Source: Sorghum bicolor | Lineage: Eukaryota > Streptophyta > Magnoliopsida > Poales > Poaceae | Assembly: GCF_000003195.3 (NCBI RefSeq) | Contig: NC_012872.2 | Span: 23,956,066 to 24,020,065 of the forward strand | Direction: 5' to 3' | Length of the DNA stretch: 64,000 bases | In this document: positions 29,342 to 41,012 of the stretch, piece by piece | Numbering within the stretch: position 1 is the first letter of the stretch | Layout of the letters: the number at the start of each line of letters is the position of its first letter | The notes under the pieces: model-generated | Told to the model about the DNA's origin: nothing | Databases searched by the model: none | The model's input: the letters and a program-made list of their open reading frames with translations, nothing else | Program-made: the position numbers and the translations under genes

Positions 29342-32315
29342 GTATACCACAACTACTACTGCAAGGCCTCACACTGGAAATCCTCAAGATTCAATGTTCC
29401 AGATGCCCAACGCATCGGCAGAGTCAATGCTGATGCAACAGAGGTCTATGGCCCAGTCGGGGTATGTCAATTCAACGACGGTACCCAATTACCAATCATC
29501 GGCAGCACCTATGCCGATGAACGCTAATAATGGATGGCTTGGACAGCAAGCCTTTCCACAATCGCCCCAGCAGAGTTACCAGACTATAGGGTTCCAGCAA
29601 GGGCAGGTCTATCCCAGGTTCCAAGGTCAGGGGATTCCCAACCAGCCAATGAATTTTGGACAGCAACTCGGAGGACAACCAATCGGTGGACAGCAGTTTG
29701 GTGGTCCGCAGATTGGAGGACAGGTGATCAATACAATGTTCCGTGCAGATCACGTCCCGAACAGACACGTGGAGGTTCGCCACCAAGTGCCAGATCCGCA
29801 GCCGCCTCATCGGCAAGATGCCGATGCATATTGGGCCGATAAGATTGCTGAAGTAATGAGGGAACAATTTGGGATAAAACCCAAAGTCAACACTTATTCT
29901 TATCGGACACCGTATCCTCCCGCGTATGATTTGATCCCGCTTCCACATCGGTACAAGGTACCGGATTTTACAAAGTTTTCCGGGCAGGACGACACGTCAA
30001 CCATGGAGCATGTCAACAGGTTCATCATTCAATGTGGAGAGGCTGGTAACAGGGATGAATTGAGGGTTCGTCTATTTTCATCATCATTGTCTGGATCGGC
30101 CTTTACTTGGTTCATATCATTACCTCCCAACTCAGTAATTACTTGGGCCGATCTAGAGAAGCAATTCCACAAATACTTCTTCTCAGGGGTTCATGAGAAG
30201 AAGATCACCGACTTGGTCAAGTTGAGGCAACGTAATGATGAGTCGGTTGAGGGTTTTGTGCAGAGGATACGAGAGGTCAAGAATAAATGCTATAGCTTGG
30301 TTCTGGATGATCGGCAGCTAGCCGATTTGGCTTTCCAGGGTTTGTTGCCACATATCAGGGATAAGTATGCCTCTCAGGTGTTCAAAAGTTTAAGTCATTT
30401 GGTGCAGAGGATTTCTGATCAAGACATCAAGCCTTTCGAGCCTAAAAGAGCATGGAATAGGAAAGTGTCATTTGTCGATGAAGCAACAAGCTCAGATTCT
30501 GATGAAGAACCAGTAATCGGCTTGGCAGAGTGGGTAAAAAACAAGAAGCCGATGTCTTGTCCTTTTGGGCAGAAGGAACCAGAGAAGTTTGCTTTTGACA
30601 CCGCTAAGGCTGATAGGATATTTGACTTTCTACTTCAGGAAGGTCAGATCAAACTGTCACCTAACCATGTGATCCCATCGGCAGAAGAGTTGAAGAGGAT
30701 GAGATATTGCAAGTGGCATAATGCAACTTCCCATGACACCAACGAGTGCAAAGTATTCAGACAGCAGCTGCAATCGGCTATAGAGTCAGGGAGAATCCAG
30801 TTTGACAGTTCCAAAGCCCAGAAGCCGATGAAGATAGACCAACATCCTTTTCCGACAAACATGTTGGATGCTAAGGGGAAGGCTAAGGTCTTAACATCGG
30901 AGACAGCTGAGAAGAGTGCATCGGTAGATCCTCAGCATCAAGTTACTACTGCCGATGCAAGAAGTAAGGGCTTGGTCTAGGAAGGAACTAGCTCAGGAAG
31001 GCCTCCTCAATCTGGTATCGTCATAACTCATAGAAGGCCTCGAGAAAAATGGCAACAACGGGAAGATCGGTATCGGCGCCAGCAGGAAGATTATCGACGG
31101 GAAGAAGAAAGACGCCAACCGGAGTGGAATCGGCACAGGGATCATTGGAATTGTCCATTCTTCATCCATTGTTGGGAGGAAAATATCAAGCTTCCTACTG
31201 TCAGAGACTGCCCTGAGTGCAACGGTTATGATCGGTACGATGGGATCGATCGGCACTATCATGATGATGAACGGCGATTTAATGGGCCGATCAGAGGAAG
31301 GGTGTCAGTTCATGACCGGCTGGGGGGCAGATTTAGTGGGCACGACAGACTTAGTGACCGTGTCCAGTATTTTCCCAGGAACCAAGAAGAGCTCGAGGAA
31401 ATGGCTGATGCGCGGGTTCCCGATGAATTCATATTTTGCAGGGATGCTAACACGCATCGTATGGAGTCAAGGGAGAACCGACGCCCGACGGCAAGGCAAA
31501 GGCCACTTCCTCCATGGTGCCCTGGAGGATTAACCAAGACACAAAAAAGGAGATTGCAACGTGAAAGGCAAGAAGAGCTAAACAAGGGAGAGAACTCTGG
31601 AAGTCGGCAGCCGTCAGACACTAAGAGGGAAGGTCCATCGGCAGGCGTCAACATGGTCTTCATGTTGCCGATGGAGTTTCTTGCACCAGCCAGTGATGAT
31701 GAGTTGGAATTTTCTGATCAGATAGCTCAGTTGGCTCTGGATCCGATGACGGCTATCTTTGAGAAACCTGCCGATGACGAGAGGCAGCATCTTAAAGCTC
31801 AGTTCCTCAAAGGAAGGGTTGATGGGCAGCCAATGACCAAGATCCTAGTTGATGGTGGAGCTGCTATTAATATTATGCCGTATGCAGTATATCGGAAGCT
31901 TGGGAAAGGGGATCAAGATTTGACCAAGACCGATATGATGCTCAAAGACTTTGAAGGAAACATGTCTCCAGTCAAGGGGGCGATATGTGCAGAGTTGACC
32001 ATCGGCAGCAAAACCTTGCCAACAACTTTTTTCGTGATCAGCGGAAAAGGTGCTTACAACTTATTATTGGGAAGAGATTGGATTCATGCCAATTGTTGTA
32101 TCCCATCTACAATGCATCAATGCTTGGTTCAGTGGGTAGGTGACAAGATTGAGATTGTCCCAGGAGATTCTTCTTATGTTATCGCATCGGCAGAAGCGGA
32201 TACTTACGAAAGGACCAGGTGCATTTCAGGAGAAGTTTGGGAGAAAGATTTTCTCAAAGTTGCCGATTATGAGATTCCACCGATCCAAGCAGTCGGTTCT
32301 AACGACGGTTTTTAA
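29342..32315 (+). pseudogene. gag-pro: E4 gag-protease, right of E5, with premature stop
   Basis: The frame resumes after GTATA and matches E5 gag-protease from about residue 225 to the end: capsid, C/H cluster and protease (VDGGAAINIMP, LLLGRDW). A TAG at 30978-30980 replaces the CAG of E5 at 20036. After that stop the same frame is open to the TAA at 32313-32315. The gene is thus broken three ways: N-terminal deletion, E5 insertion and one nonsense change. Confidence 0.93.
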
Positions 32316-35300
32316 TGGATAGATTCGCCGATGATGGAAAATTAGGCCAGGGATTCACATCGGCCGATGATTTGGTAGAAGTAGATATAGGTAGTGGTGA
32401 TAAGCCTAGGCCTACTTTTATTAGTGCTAAATTAGATCCTGAGAGTAAGCAACAATTGACTAGTTTGTTAAAGGAATATAAAGATTGCTTTGCTTGGCAT
32501 TATACCGAGATGCCTGGTTTCGACCGATCAATTGTTGAACATCGGTTACCCATCAAGTCTGGATTTCGGCCACATCGGCAACCAGCCCGCCGATGTAATC
32601 CTAACATTCTACCTGATATTAAGGCCGAAATCACCAAACTTATTGAAGCTAAGTTTATTCGGCAGTGTCGGTATGCCGAGTGGATTTCCAATGTTGTTCC
32701 GGTTTACAAGAAGAACGGGAAGCTTCGGGTGTGCATTGATTTCAGGAATCTCAATAAAGCTACGCCGATGGATGGATACCCAATGTCTGTCGCCGATCTA
32801 CTGGTTGATGCTGCGGCTGGCCATCAGGTCATCAGCTTCATGGATGGTAATGCAGGTTACAATCAAATATTCATGGCGGAGGAGGATATTCCAAAAACCG
32901 CATTCAGGTGTCCTGGTCATGTTGGGCTATTTGAATGGATAGTCATGACTTTTGGGTTGAAGAATGCTGGTGCTACCTATCAAAGGGCTATGAATTTTAT
33001 ATTTCATGAGTTCATCGGCAAGCTCGTGGTGATTTATATTGATGATGTGGTGGTTAAGTCTGGAGATTTCTCAAAGCATCTTGCCGATTTACAAAAAGTG
33101 TTAGAGTGCACAAGGAAGCATGGATTGAAGATGAATCCCAACAAGTGTGCATTTGGTGTATCGGCAGGGCAGTTTCTTGGTTTCATGGTACATCAGAGGG
33201 GTATTGAAATTAGTCGAAGATCTATTGATGCCATCAATAAAATAGTGGCCCCTACCAACAAAACCGAGCTCCAATCCTTGATCAGCAAGGTAAATTTTAT
33301 CAGGAGATTTATATCCAATTTGTCTGGTAGGATTCGTGCTTTCAGTCCTCTTCTTAAATTGAAAGCCGATCAAGAGTTTATTTGGGGAGAAGAACAGCAG
33401 TTGGCTCTGGATGAAATCAAGAAGTATCTAGTAAATCCTCCAGTTCTAGTTCCACCTCAACAAGGGAAGCCCTTCAGATTGTATTTATCTACCGATGGAT
33501 CGGTTATCGGTTCAGCTTTAGTTCAAGAATTTGAAGGGAAAGAAAGGGTAATTTATTATTTGAGTAGGAGGTTGATTGATGCTGAAACCAGGTATTCGGC
33601 CATTGAGAAACTATGCTTATGCTTATATTTTTCATGTATCAAGCTAAGACATTACCTGTTATCGGCCGAATGCACTGTTGTTTGCAAAGATGACGTGGTC
33701 CGATACATGCTATCTATGCCGATTATGAGTGGTAGGATCGGTAAATGGATTTTAGCGCTGTCGGAGTTCGATTTGCGTTACGAATCGGCTAAGGCAGTCA
33801 AAGGGCAGATTATGGCCGATTTTGTGACTCAGCATTGCGGTCTAGTGGAAGCCTTGGAAATTGTACCCTGGACGCTCTTCTTTGATGGATCTACCTGTGA
33901 CCGGGGGGCAGGAATCGGCATTGTATTAGTTTCCCCTAAGGGGAGGAAGTATGAGTTTTCCTTGCCGATTGTTGCCACATCAACAAATAATCAGGCTGAG
34001 TATCAGGCTCTGATCAAGGGATTGGAGTTGTTAAGAGAAGTTCGTGCTGATGCTGTTGAAATATTCGGGGATTCTATGTTCGTTATAAATCAATTGGCCG
34101 GAAGCTATGAATGCCGAAGTGAAGTTCTCATAACTTATTTCGAGAGAAGTATGCAACTGTTAAAGGAATTCAAGGATTTCCGATTGGAGCATGTTCCCCG
34201 ATTGCATAATGAAGACGCTAATCGGTTAGCTCAGCATGCCTCGGGATATCAGCCAATGATTAATGCGACATCGACAGTCAGTGCCGGTGATTGGAGGAAA
34301 GAAATTATTGATTATCTAAAAGATCCATCCAAAAAAGTTGAAAGACGGGTTCGATTTCAAGCAACCAAGTATGTGCTCCTTGAAAATGAATTGTATTATC
34401 GAACTATCGACGGAATTCTTCTCCGATGCTTGGGTGATGATGAAGCTAGAAGTTTGATGGGGGAAATCCATGAAGGAGTGTGTGGAGCGCATCAGTCAGC
34501 TTTTAAGATGAAGTGGATGATTCGAAGGAATGGATATTTTTGGCCAGCCATACTTGAAGATTGTTTTAAATATTTCAAGGGATGTCAAGGTTGTCAAAAG
34601 TTTGGTAATATCCAGAGAGCACCCGCATCGGCTATGAATCCTATAATAAAGCCTTGGCCGTTCCGGGGATGGGCCATCGATCTGATCGGCCAGATTTATC
34701 CACCATCTAGCAAAGGGCATAAGTTCATTCTAGTTGCCACTGACTATTTCACTAAGTGGGTTGAAGCTATTCCTTTGAAGAAAGTCACATCGGCCAATAT
34801 GATTGATTTTGTGAAGGAGCATATTATTTACCGATTTGGGATTCCCCAAACGATTACTACCGATCAGGGCACCATGTTCACATCGGGGGAGTTCGATGAA
34901 TTCGCAATCGGTATGGGAATTAAAGTGTTCAATTCTTCTCCTTATTATGCTCAAGCCAATGGGCAGGCCGAAGCGTCTAACAAAGGAATTATCAAGCTTA
35001 TTAAACGAAAGATTGAAGAAAATCCTAAGCGGTGGCATACATTATTAAATGAAGCATTGTGGTCTTATCGGATGGCTTGTCATGGATCGACCAAAGTATC
35101 ACCCTATCAATTGGTGTATGGACATGATGCAGTGTTGCCTTGGAAAATTAAGGCTGGATCTAGGCGATTATCTTTTCAAGATCAATTAACTTCCGATGGT
35201 TATGCCACTTTGATGACCGATGAATTGGACGATCTAGCAGGGCATCGGTTAAAAGCTTTAATGAGTATAGAAGAAAATAAGAAGAGAGTTGCTAGATGGT

Positions 35301-35548
35301 ATGATAAGAAACTGAAGGCTAAAGAGTTTGCCGATGGGGATTTGGTATGGAAATTAATTTTACCAATTGGGACCAAAAGTTCGAAGTTTGGAAAGTGGTC
35401 TCCTAATTGGGAGGGTCCTTATCGGATAAGTCAATCGGCTCCTGGTAATGCCTACATTCTAGAAACCCTCGAAGGAATTGAATTTCCCAGAGCATTAAAC
35501 GACAAATATTTAAAGAAGTACTACCCCAGTATATGGGTCGATACATAG
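32315..35548 (+). CDS. pol: E4 pol: reverse transcriptase, two RNases H, integrase
   Basis: 1077 aa, collinear with the E5 pol and starting at the same TAATG overlap. All catalytic motifs I can see are kept: YIDD, the second RNase H (FFDGS, QAEY, GDSM), the integrase zinc site with CQGC, and the D,D35E residues (AIDLIG, TTDQG, NGQAEASN). Most differences from E5 are conservative (for example D for G near residue 351). It is open although the gag of the same element is destroyed, which fits a young element. Translation from a broken gag-pro transcript is doubtful. Confidence 0.92.
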   Translation: MDRFADDGKLGQGFTSADDLVEVDIGSGDKPRPTFISAKLDPESKQQLTSLLKEYKDCFAWHYTEMPGFDRSIVEHRLPIKSGFRPHRQPARRCNPNILPDIKAEITKLIEAKFIRQCRYAEWISNVVPVYKKNGKLRVCIDFRNLNKATPMDGYPMSVADLLVDAAAGHQVISFMDGNAGYNQIFMAEEDIPKTAFRCPGHVGLFEWIVMTFGLKNAGATYQRAMNFIFHEFIGKLVVIYIDDVVVKSGDFSKHLADLQKVLECTRKHGLKMNPNKCAFGVSAGQFLGFMVHQRGIEISRRSIDAINKIVAPTNKTELQSLISKVNFIRRFISNLSGRIRAFSPLLKLKADQEFIWGEEQQLALDEIKKYLVNPPVLVPPQQGKPFRLYLSTDGSVIGSALVQEFEGKERVIYYLSRRLIDAETRYSAIEKLCLCLYFSCIKLRHYLLSAECTVVCKDDVVRYMLSMPIMSGRIGKWILALSEFDLRYESAKAVKGQIMADFVTQHCGLVEALEIVPWTLFFDGSTCDRGAGIGIVLVSPKGRKYEFSLPIVATSTNNQAEYQALIKGLELLREVRADAVEIFGDSMFVINQLAGSYECRSEVLITYFERSMQLLKEFKDFRLEHVPRLHNEDANRLAQHASGYQPMINATSTVSAGDWRKEIIDYLKDPSKKVERRVRFQATKYVLLENELYYRTIDGILLRCLGDDEARSLMGEIHEGVCGAHQSAFKMKWMIRRNGYFWPAILEDCFKYFKGCQGCQKFGNIQRAPASAMNPIIKPWPFRGWAIDLIGQIYPPSSKGHKFILVATDYFTKWVEAIPLKKVTSANMIDFVKEHIIYRFGIPQTITTDQGTMFTSGEFDEFAIGMGIKVFNSSPYYAQANGQAEASNKGIIKLIKRKIEENPKRWHTLLNEALWSYRMACHGSTKVSPYQLVYGHDAVLPWKIKAGSRRLSFQDQLTSDGYATLMTDELDDLAGHRLKALMSIEENKKRVARWYDKKLKAKEFADGDLVWKLILPIGTKSSKFGKWSPNWEGPYRISQSAPGNAYILETLEGIEFPRALNDKYLKKYYPSIWVDT

Positions 35549-35701
35549 AAGTTTAGGTGCCGATAACACTCCTATCGGCTGGATCCAAATGCTTGGGGAC
35601 AAGACTTGGTGTTTCAAAAGTTTAGGTGCCGATAACAGTCCTATCGGCTAGACTAAAAGCTGAGGAAGCAGGAAAGCGCAGATACAATGCCGATGGAAAC
35701 T
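35549..35701. promoter_or_regulatory. Convergent spacer with two GCCGATA hairpins (E4)
   Basis: The spacer keeps GCCGATA/TATCGGC pairs at 35559-35565/35573-35579 and 35628-35634/35642-35648, each with a 7-base loop. It is a few bases longer than in E5 and differs elsewhere, so the paired bases are among the best-kept parts. Confidence 0.55.
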
Positions 35702-38700
35702 CTATGTGTTAAGCAGCGTCTGGATTGCCGATATAGCGCGTAGCCGAATTTGGTTGGCTGCTTCTATCTCCTTGATGTCATCATCGGCAGAACCTTCTAT
35801 CGGCTTCAGCTTCTTCTTCAGTTGAAGTGCCTTGCGACCATGAGCATTTCGCTCGTGCTCAAGAAGCCTGATGGTCTCTGGCAATTGGCTCTCTTCCTGT
35901 TGGGCTTGGGACAGAGCGTTCTCTACTTCCTTGAGCTCCGCCAACAGGGATTCTTTTCTTGCCGATAGATCGGATATCTTCTGCTTCAGCGCGTCTCCAG
36001 AAGATCTCAGGATACCGATGTTCTTGTGCTTCTCATCGGTCAAAAGCTTCTCTTTCCTCATTTCATCGGAGAGTTGAGTCTGAGCGGCTCTATCGGCAAG
36101 CCGCCGAGAAGCTCTTTGGTACTGCAGCTGGCGACTCTCCAGATGAGCGGCTTGGAACAGGATTTCTTCAACATCGGCTGGGATTTGGCCTCTGAGAGTT
36201 CTGAACAGGGTCTTGGTATGCTCGGAATCATCAACCAATTGCGCTGTGTCCTGGTGAAGGAGAGCTGACAATTCTTCCAGCCTGACCCTGATCTCTGCCG
36301 ATGTGATGCCGACCGTCTGAGAAGAGCTTGCTTCTTCACCTTCTTCTTCAGAGAGATCGATGGCGAAGGAGAACAGGCTATCGGGAGAATCTTGTTCCTG
36401 GGAGGGAAAGCAAAATTAGCTCATACTCAGAGAATCGGCAAATAGTGCTAACGGTAAACGGTGACTTACTTGCTTCAAGGCGATCTCTTGTCTTTGACTG
36501 AGAAGTGCTGACGGAGCTGCAGGCTGATCGGCCAAAGATGCCGATGGAGCTACAGGTTGATCGGCTGAGATTGCCGATGGAACGATATCAACTGAAAGAA
36601 GACAAAAGGAGTTATGAGACTAAATAAGAATAAGTTCATCGGTAGCGATATTGTTAAAGTATGTTACCTGGAGGAGGGACAACGGTTGTCTGAATCGGGA
36701 GAACTGCCGATGGTATAACTGGACCCACCGGGCCAGTTGTTTGTTCACCCATGTCAGCTGATGTATCTTCTGTTTGAGATCCTTCCTGTTGGGGTTCTTC
36801 TATCTGTGGTGCTTCCTGCATAGGTGGGGGAGATGGTGCTTGCTGTGGCTGGGCTTCTGGAGAAGAAGGAGAAGACTCCACCGGAATTGGAGATACCGGA
36901 GGAGGAGGGGGAGTTGCTACCTTCTGGCGCTTTGTTCCAGTCTTAGCACCCGTGGTGCCCTTTCTCTTGGGTTGGCTAGACTGGGGGGCATCGGTACTCT
37001 CACACCTAGCTTTCGCCGATGCGCCGGTTTGCTGCAATAATGAACAAGAGTTTATAAGCATAAATATAGCCGATATAAAGATAGTCAGCATAAAGGAAAA
37101 GATTTGACAAATTGCCTTGAAAGCCCGCGCAAGAGTGGGAGCAGCAACCGTTGGTGATGTCTGGGTTCTTCTGGTGGTGACTTTCCTCAGGCGTACACCC
37201 CGATGCACGATGGAAGCTAGAGTGGGAGCATTGTGGCCGATTGAGGAAATCGGGCCTGATGGAAACAAGTCGATCGGCCTGCCACTCCTGCTAACCAATG
37301 GAGGAATATTGTCAACCTGCAAAAGGAATACAAGGGTAAGCTGCCGATGGAGGTAATATTGAGAAAATGAAACGTTGGTTTGAGTTACTTACAGTGTCAT
37401 CGGGAACTTCGTATTCGGAGTCAATCATGCCGCGGTATGAAAGTGCCGATCTGCAGAATAGATGCTCTTTCCATTCTGCCCACCATAACTTGTATGCCTG
37501 AGTGATAAAAGCAGCCGGAACCCATTCTGACAGATCTACATCTATATCGGCGTTTGGTGGTAGTTGGGCTGCTCGAGTCCACTCAAGAAGGTTGTTGATA
37601 GTTTCTCTGGGTTTTATCACATCGGCATAAGGAAGTGCAATCGGCAACTGGCCGAAAGCTAACTGGCGAGCTAATGCCGATGGATTGTAAAATTCGTAAG
37701 TTTGAGGGGAGGTTTTTGTGCTACCAAAGAAATTCACTGGAATGATTCTGGGGGTCACAATTGCCATCATCACCTCATTGTCCCTGTCGAGAGCTTCATC
37801 AAATGGATTGAAGGTCAGAGGGAGCATGCTATCTGGGTCATCATAAGCCAACCATGGTCGTTCGTCTCTGGTCAAACCCTCATACAGAGTCTGGAAGAAT
37901 CGGCCGATCTGATCTGGATTACCCCCTGAACCAGGCAGAACTATGACAGCTTCGCCAAAGTTCAAGGGGGCGCGTGTTGCCGATTCCTCTTCACCCAATA
38001 CATGGTTTTCAGCTATATCTCTTGGGAAACGCTGTGTGAACAGGTTGAAGTTGAGACGCTTGTGCAGATGCAGATTGAGCCACATGTTGACAAACCACCA
38101 GGGGCCTCCCAAGTTGCCAGTGGATTGGCCGAGCAGAAGTTTCTGGGCTACTTGATGGAGAAGGTGGTAAGCAGCGCCAAGCAAGTATCGGCCGAGAGGG
38201 AATCGGCCACCGTTAGCCAGTCTTTCTGCTGCCGATAGGTAGACAGAAGTCGGTCCTGCCGATCGACCACAGAATACAAACTTGTCCAGCCACATGTTCA
38301 GAAAGGTGGTTTGTTCCTTTATGGTGACAGATCCTTTCCCACGGTACTTCTGAATGTACCCCGACCAACCGCCGATAGCGCGAGTCTCCACTTTGGCACT
38401 AGGGGCAGTATCAAAAAAGTGGGTGCTATCGGCAGAAGATATATCTAGACCAGTAAGCATGGCTACATCGGCAAGAGTAGGAGAAGCAGGGCCGTGGCCA
38501 AAGGCAAAAGCATTGAGGGTGTCTGACCAAAAGTAGGATGCAGCTATCAGCAGTGACTCGTTCCTATGCATATCGGCAATGGACAATCTAATGCATTGGG
38601 CTAGATTCCTTTCACCCCACTGAACTTCATTAGAGTTGCTGACCCTCAAGAACCAGTCTTTCCACCCTACATTTGGGCTGGGCCAAGAGCGGAAGGTGTC

Positions 38701-38998
38701 CTTCCACAGATCTAAGGAAAAATTTTCGGCTCTGAAGGGGATCCTGTTGGTTTCTGCGTTGATAAGGTCAGTTGGATCTGGGTCCCCTAGAGGGCCGAGG
38801 CATTGAAGGTGTGGTTGATCGGTGGGGATGACAATTTTGTTGGACAATTCCTAGTGATTTTGGGCGTAAAAAGAAATACAAAGAGGAAAGAAAAGGAAGA
38901 TGTTCAGTAAAATGAATTGCGAGTGAACAGGGATATGAAGAAAAATACAGAAGACGGGGTGGAGATTTGACCTCAGGGACGACGAACCCGACGGCCAT
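35702..38998 (-). CDS. E4 antisense gene: plant mobile domain protein, six exons
   Basis: I predict exons 38998-38972, 38850-37393, 37316-37116, 37031-36668, 36591-36470 and 36397-35702, in total 2868 nt and 955 aa without a stop. Exons 1, 2, 3, 4 and 6 have exactly the lengths seen in E5. Exon 5 is 33 nt longer because of an in-frame tandem duplication encoding an extra 11 residues around a repeated ADQP motif. The third intron keeps the GC donor. Domain order is the same: PMD (VAMLTGLDI), basic Pro-rich linker (PKRKGTTGAKTGTKRQK) and coiled-coil tail. The reading frame and splice sites are intact although the gag of the element is dead, so the antisense gene could outlive the mobility of its carrier. 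Confidence 0.85.
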
Positions 38999-39638
38999 CT
39001 TGCTGCGAAGGAAGCGTGTGAAGGCGCCGGAGTTGGTGAAGAGGGGTACTTGTCGGAGACCTTAGGAGTTTTTGGTGGCGCCGCCGCTGGAAAAGTAAAG
39101 TTGGGTAGTAGAATGGTGTGATGGGGAAGGAGTACCCAAGAAGGAACTATTTATAGGACAAAATGGGCAAGGGCAAATCCGACTTATCTCTTTGCCGCAT
39201 CCGAGAAATCCGAGGGTACTCAGGTGGATATGGTAACTGTTCGCACGGTAATCCAGTGATTGTGCAGGTGATTTGACGGGAAGCGGTCATTATCTGAAGA
39301 TATTTTACTGTGCGAGATCTCCTGGTCGGTCCATCGGCAATATTCTATAACGGTCATATTGCCGATGGGCGGATAGAGGGGAAGTAACCGTTTGTGCGAA
39401 TATCCTGGTCATAACATCGGCAGATCTTTGTAACGGTATTGTTGCCGATGTACGACTGAGAAAAATGCCCGTTTAGGAAGTTGGGGATTTCGAGGAATCT
39501 GCGGAGGAATAGGATCAGAGTTGTTCAGATTGAGGTTGTCGGTTACCAGATTAGGAGCATTAATTGTGGGAAAAGGCATCATTACTGCAGAGAATTTCGG
39601 AGCATTAATAGTTTTATACTCCGAAACTGGGGGGCATG
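38999..39638 (-). promoter_or_regulatory. E4 antisense gene promoter and 5' UTR region
   Basis: No gene. It holds the TATA box at 39156-39147, an ATG-free leader, GCCGAT/ATCGGC hexamers near 39336-39446, and the sense polypurine tract at 39626-39638. It aligns with 28015-28653 of E5 with small differences. Confidence 0.6.
39147..39156 (-). promoter_or_regulatory. TATA box of the E4 antisense gene
   Basis: The minus strand reads CTATAAATAG, the same sequence and spacing as in E5. Confidence 0.7.
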
Positions 39639-40314
39639 TGTTGACACCGTTTTTGGGCACGTGTCTAGGATGGCAGGATAAGGTGGCAGCACGTGTCTAG
39701 GATGGTTGCCGATGAGGGAGAAGTTGAACGTGACTAAGTCCACAGGCAGTAATATGGTGCCGATGGCTAGATAAGAAAGTCTGCCGATGACTATGGCAAA
39801 GGGTCTGCCGATGATGCAAAGAGGGAGTCCGGAAGCTGCCGGTCGTTATGTGGAGGAGTTTCGGTTTGTCACGAGGGATAGTTTTGTTATTTCCTTAATT
39901 ATTTGCATCGTTTTGTATATGGATTCCGTGTAATTTGGAATTCGAATTCTAATCGTGTCTGGTTGTAGCTCTTTGAGCAGGGTATAAATATAGACCCTAG
40001 GGCCTTGTAATAAAAAATCAATCAATGAATCAAACACACGTTTTTACTCATATTCCAGCATTTACTTTTCGACGACTTCGTCATACTTTTTCCTTTTGTT
40101 ACGAGTTCTTAGGAATTCGTCGACTTAAGCTCGGCGTGTTCTCAAGTTCCGCGTGAGTACCTCTTAGCCGTGACATCTGGGCGCATCGCTGTTGTCAGGA
40201 CTAAAGTATTCGAGTTATCACCTTTGCCGATAGCAAGGTCAAATCGGCTGGCACGCCTTAACGTTTGAATCGGGTATTAGCCCTTTGTGTTTGCAGATCA
40301 GTTTTGCATCAACA
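39639..40314 (+). repeat. E4 3' LTR
   Basis: TGTTGACACCG to GCATCAACA, 676 bp, complete, with TATAAATA at 39983-39990. It is followed by CATAG and the E3 interior. It differs from the E4 5' LTR by few substitutions, and more from the E5 LTRs. Confidence 0.94.
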
Positions 40315-41012
40315 CATAGCAACATGGCAAATGATGTTTTTATGTAAAGTACTCCCCCAAGCTTGAATTTTGTAAAATTAAAGTTTGGATGAATTTAATT
40401 CAATGTTGTATGATGATTGGTTGGACATACCTTGTGCTTGTCATTCATCCGATCTTCTTGCTCCAATCTTGGAAAGGTTAGTGACAAGAATACCCGAAGG
40501 AAATTTTATACAATTATCCTTATATGCTCAATACACAAGGTAATGTTGCAAAGAATTAAAAGCTCATGTTACGATATAATCAGTGCTTATTTTAGGACAC
40601 TAAGCTTGTCCTTGGAAAACCATCAATTTATGTCGGCGAAGTGGTTTCCCCTCCAATGCTGACCTATATCAAGATCAACCCAACGAGATCTGCAATATTT
40701 ATTATAGACATATGCATCGACAACCGCCCTTTTAAAGATTTTTATAAATAGAAAGGAAGTGGGGGTTGGAGATCTCGAATGTGGTGATGTTGGTGAGACC
40801 AATGGATTGTGAATATATTACATATGAGCATGGAGTAAATGAAGTGGTTATGAAATAAATTCCATGCTCATTAATGTTTGGAGTGAAATCCATGTGGTAT
40901 GGTGTAAATTGGTAAGGTGCGTGTGGTAAAAGAGGAAAAGAAAAAGGATACATAGACGACTTGGTTCGAAACTAGCACAGTTACCGTTCCCCGGCAACGG
41001 CACCAGAAAGCT
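40315..41012 (-). other. E3 internal region near its 5' LTR, with primer site
   Basis: This resumes the E3 interior after E4. The minus-strand leader frame here is only a stub that keeps INEHGIYFI.TSFTPCSY from the E2 leader ORF. The primer site lies at 40988-41005 on the minus strand (TGGTGCCGTTGCCGGGGA), tRNA-Asp-like with one mismatch. Confidence 0.6.

Larger units (their letters stand above)
16126..40314 (+). mobile_element. E4: Tat-lineage Ty3/gypsy element with antisense PMD gene
   Basis: The LTRs 16126-16682 (truncated) and 39639-40314 are flanked by a perfect CATAG duplication (16121-16125 and 40315-40319). It shares all coding parts with E5, which is inserted in its gag. The 5' side has lost about 550 bp: the end of the LTR, the primer site and the gag start. 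The remaining gag has a premature TAG, but pol (32315-35548) and the antisense gene (35702-38998) are open. LTR differences over the shared part are few (about four or five substitutions plus one small rearrangement near 16180), so it is young, though older than E5. Confidence 0.93.
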
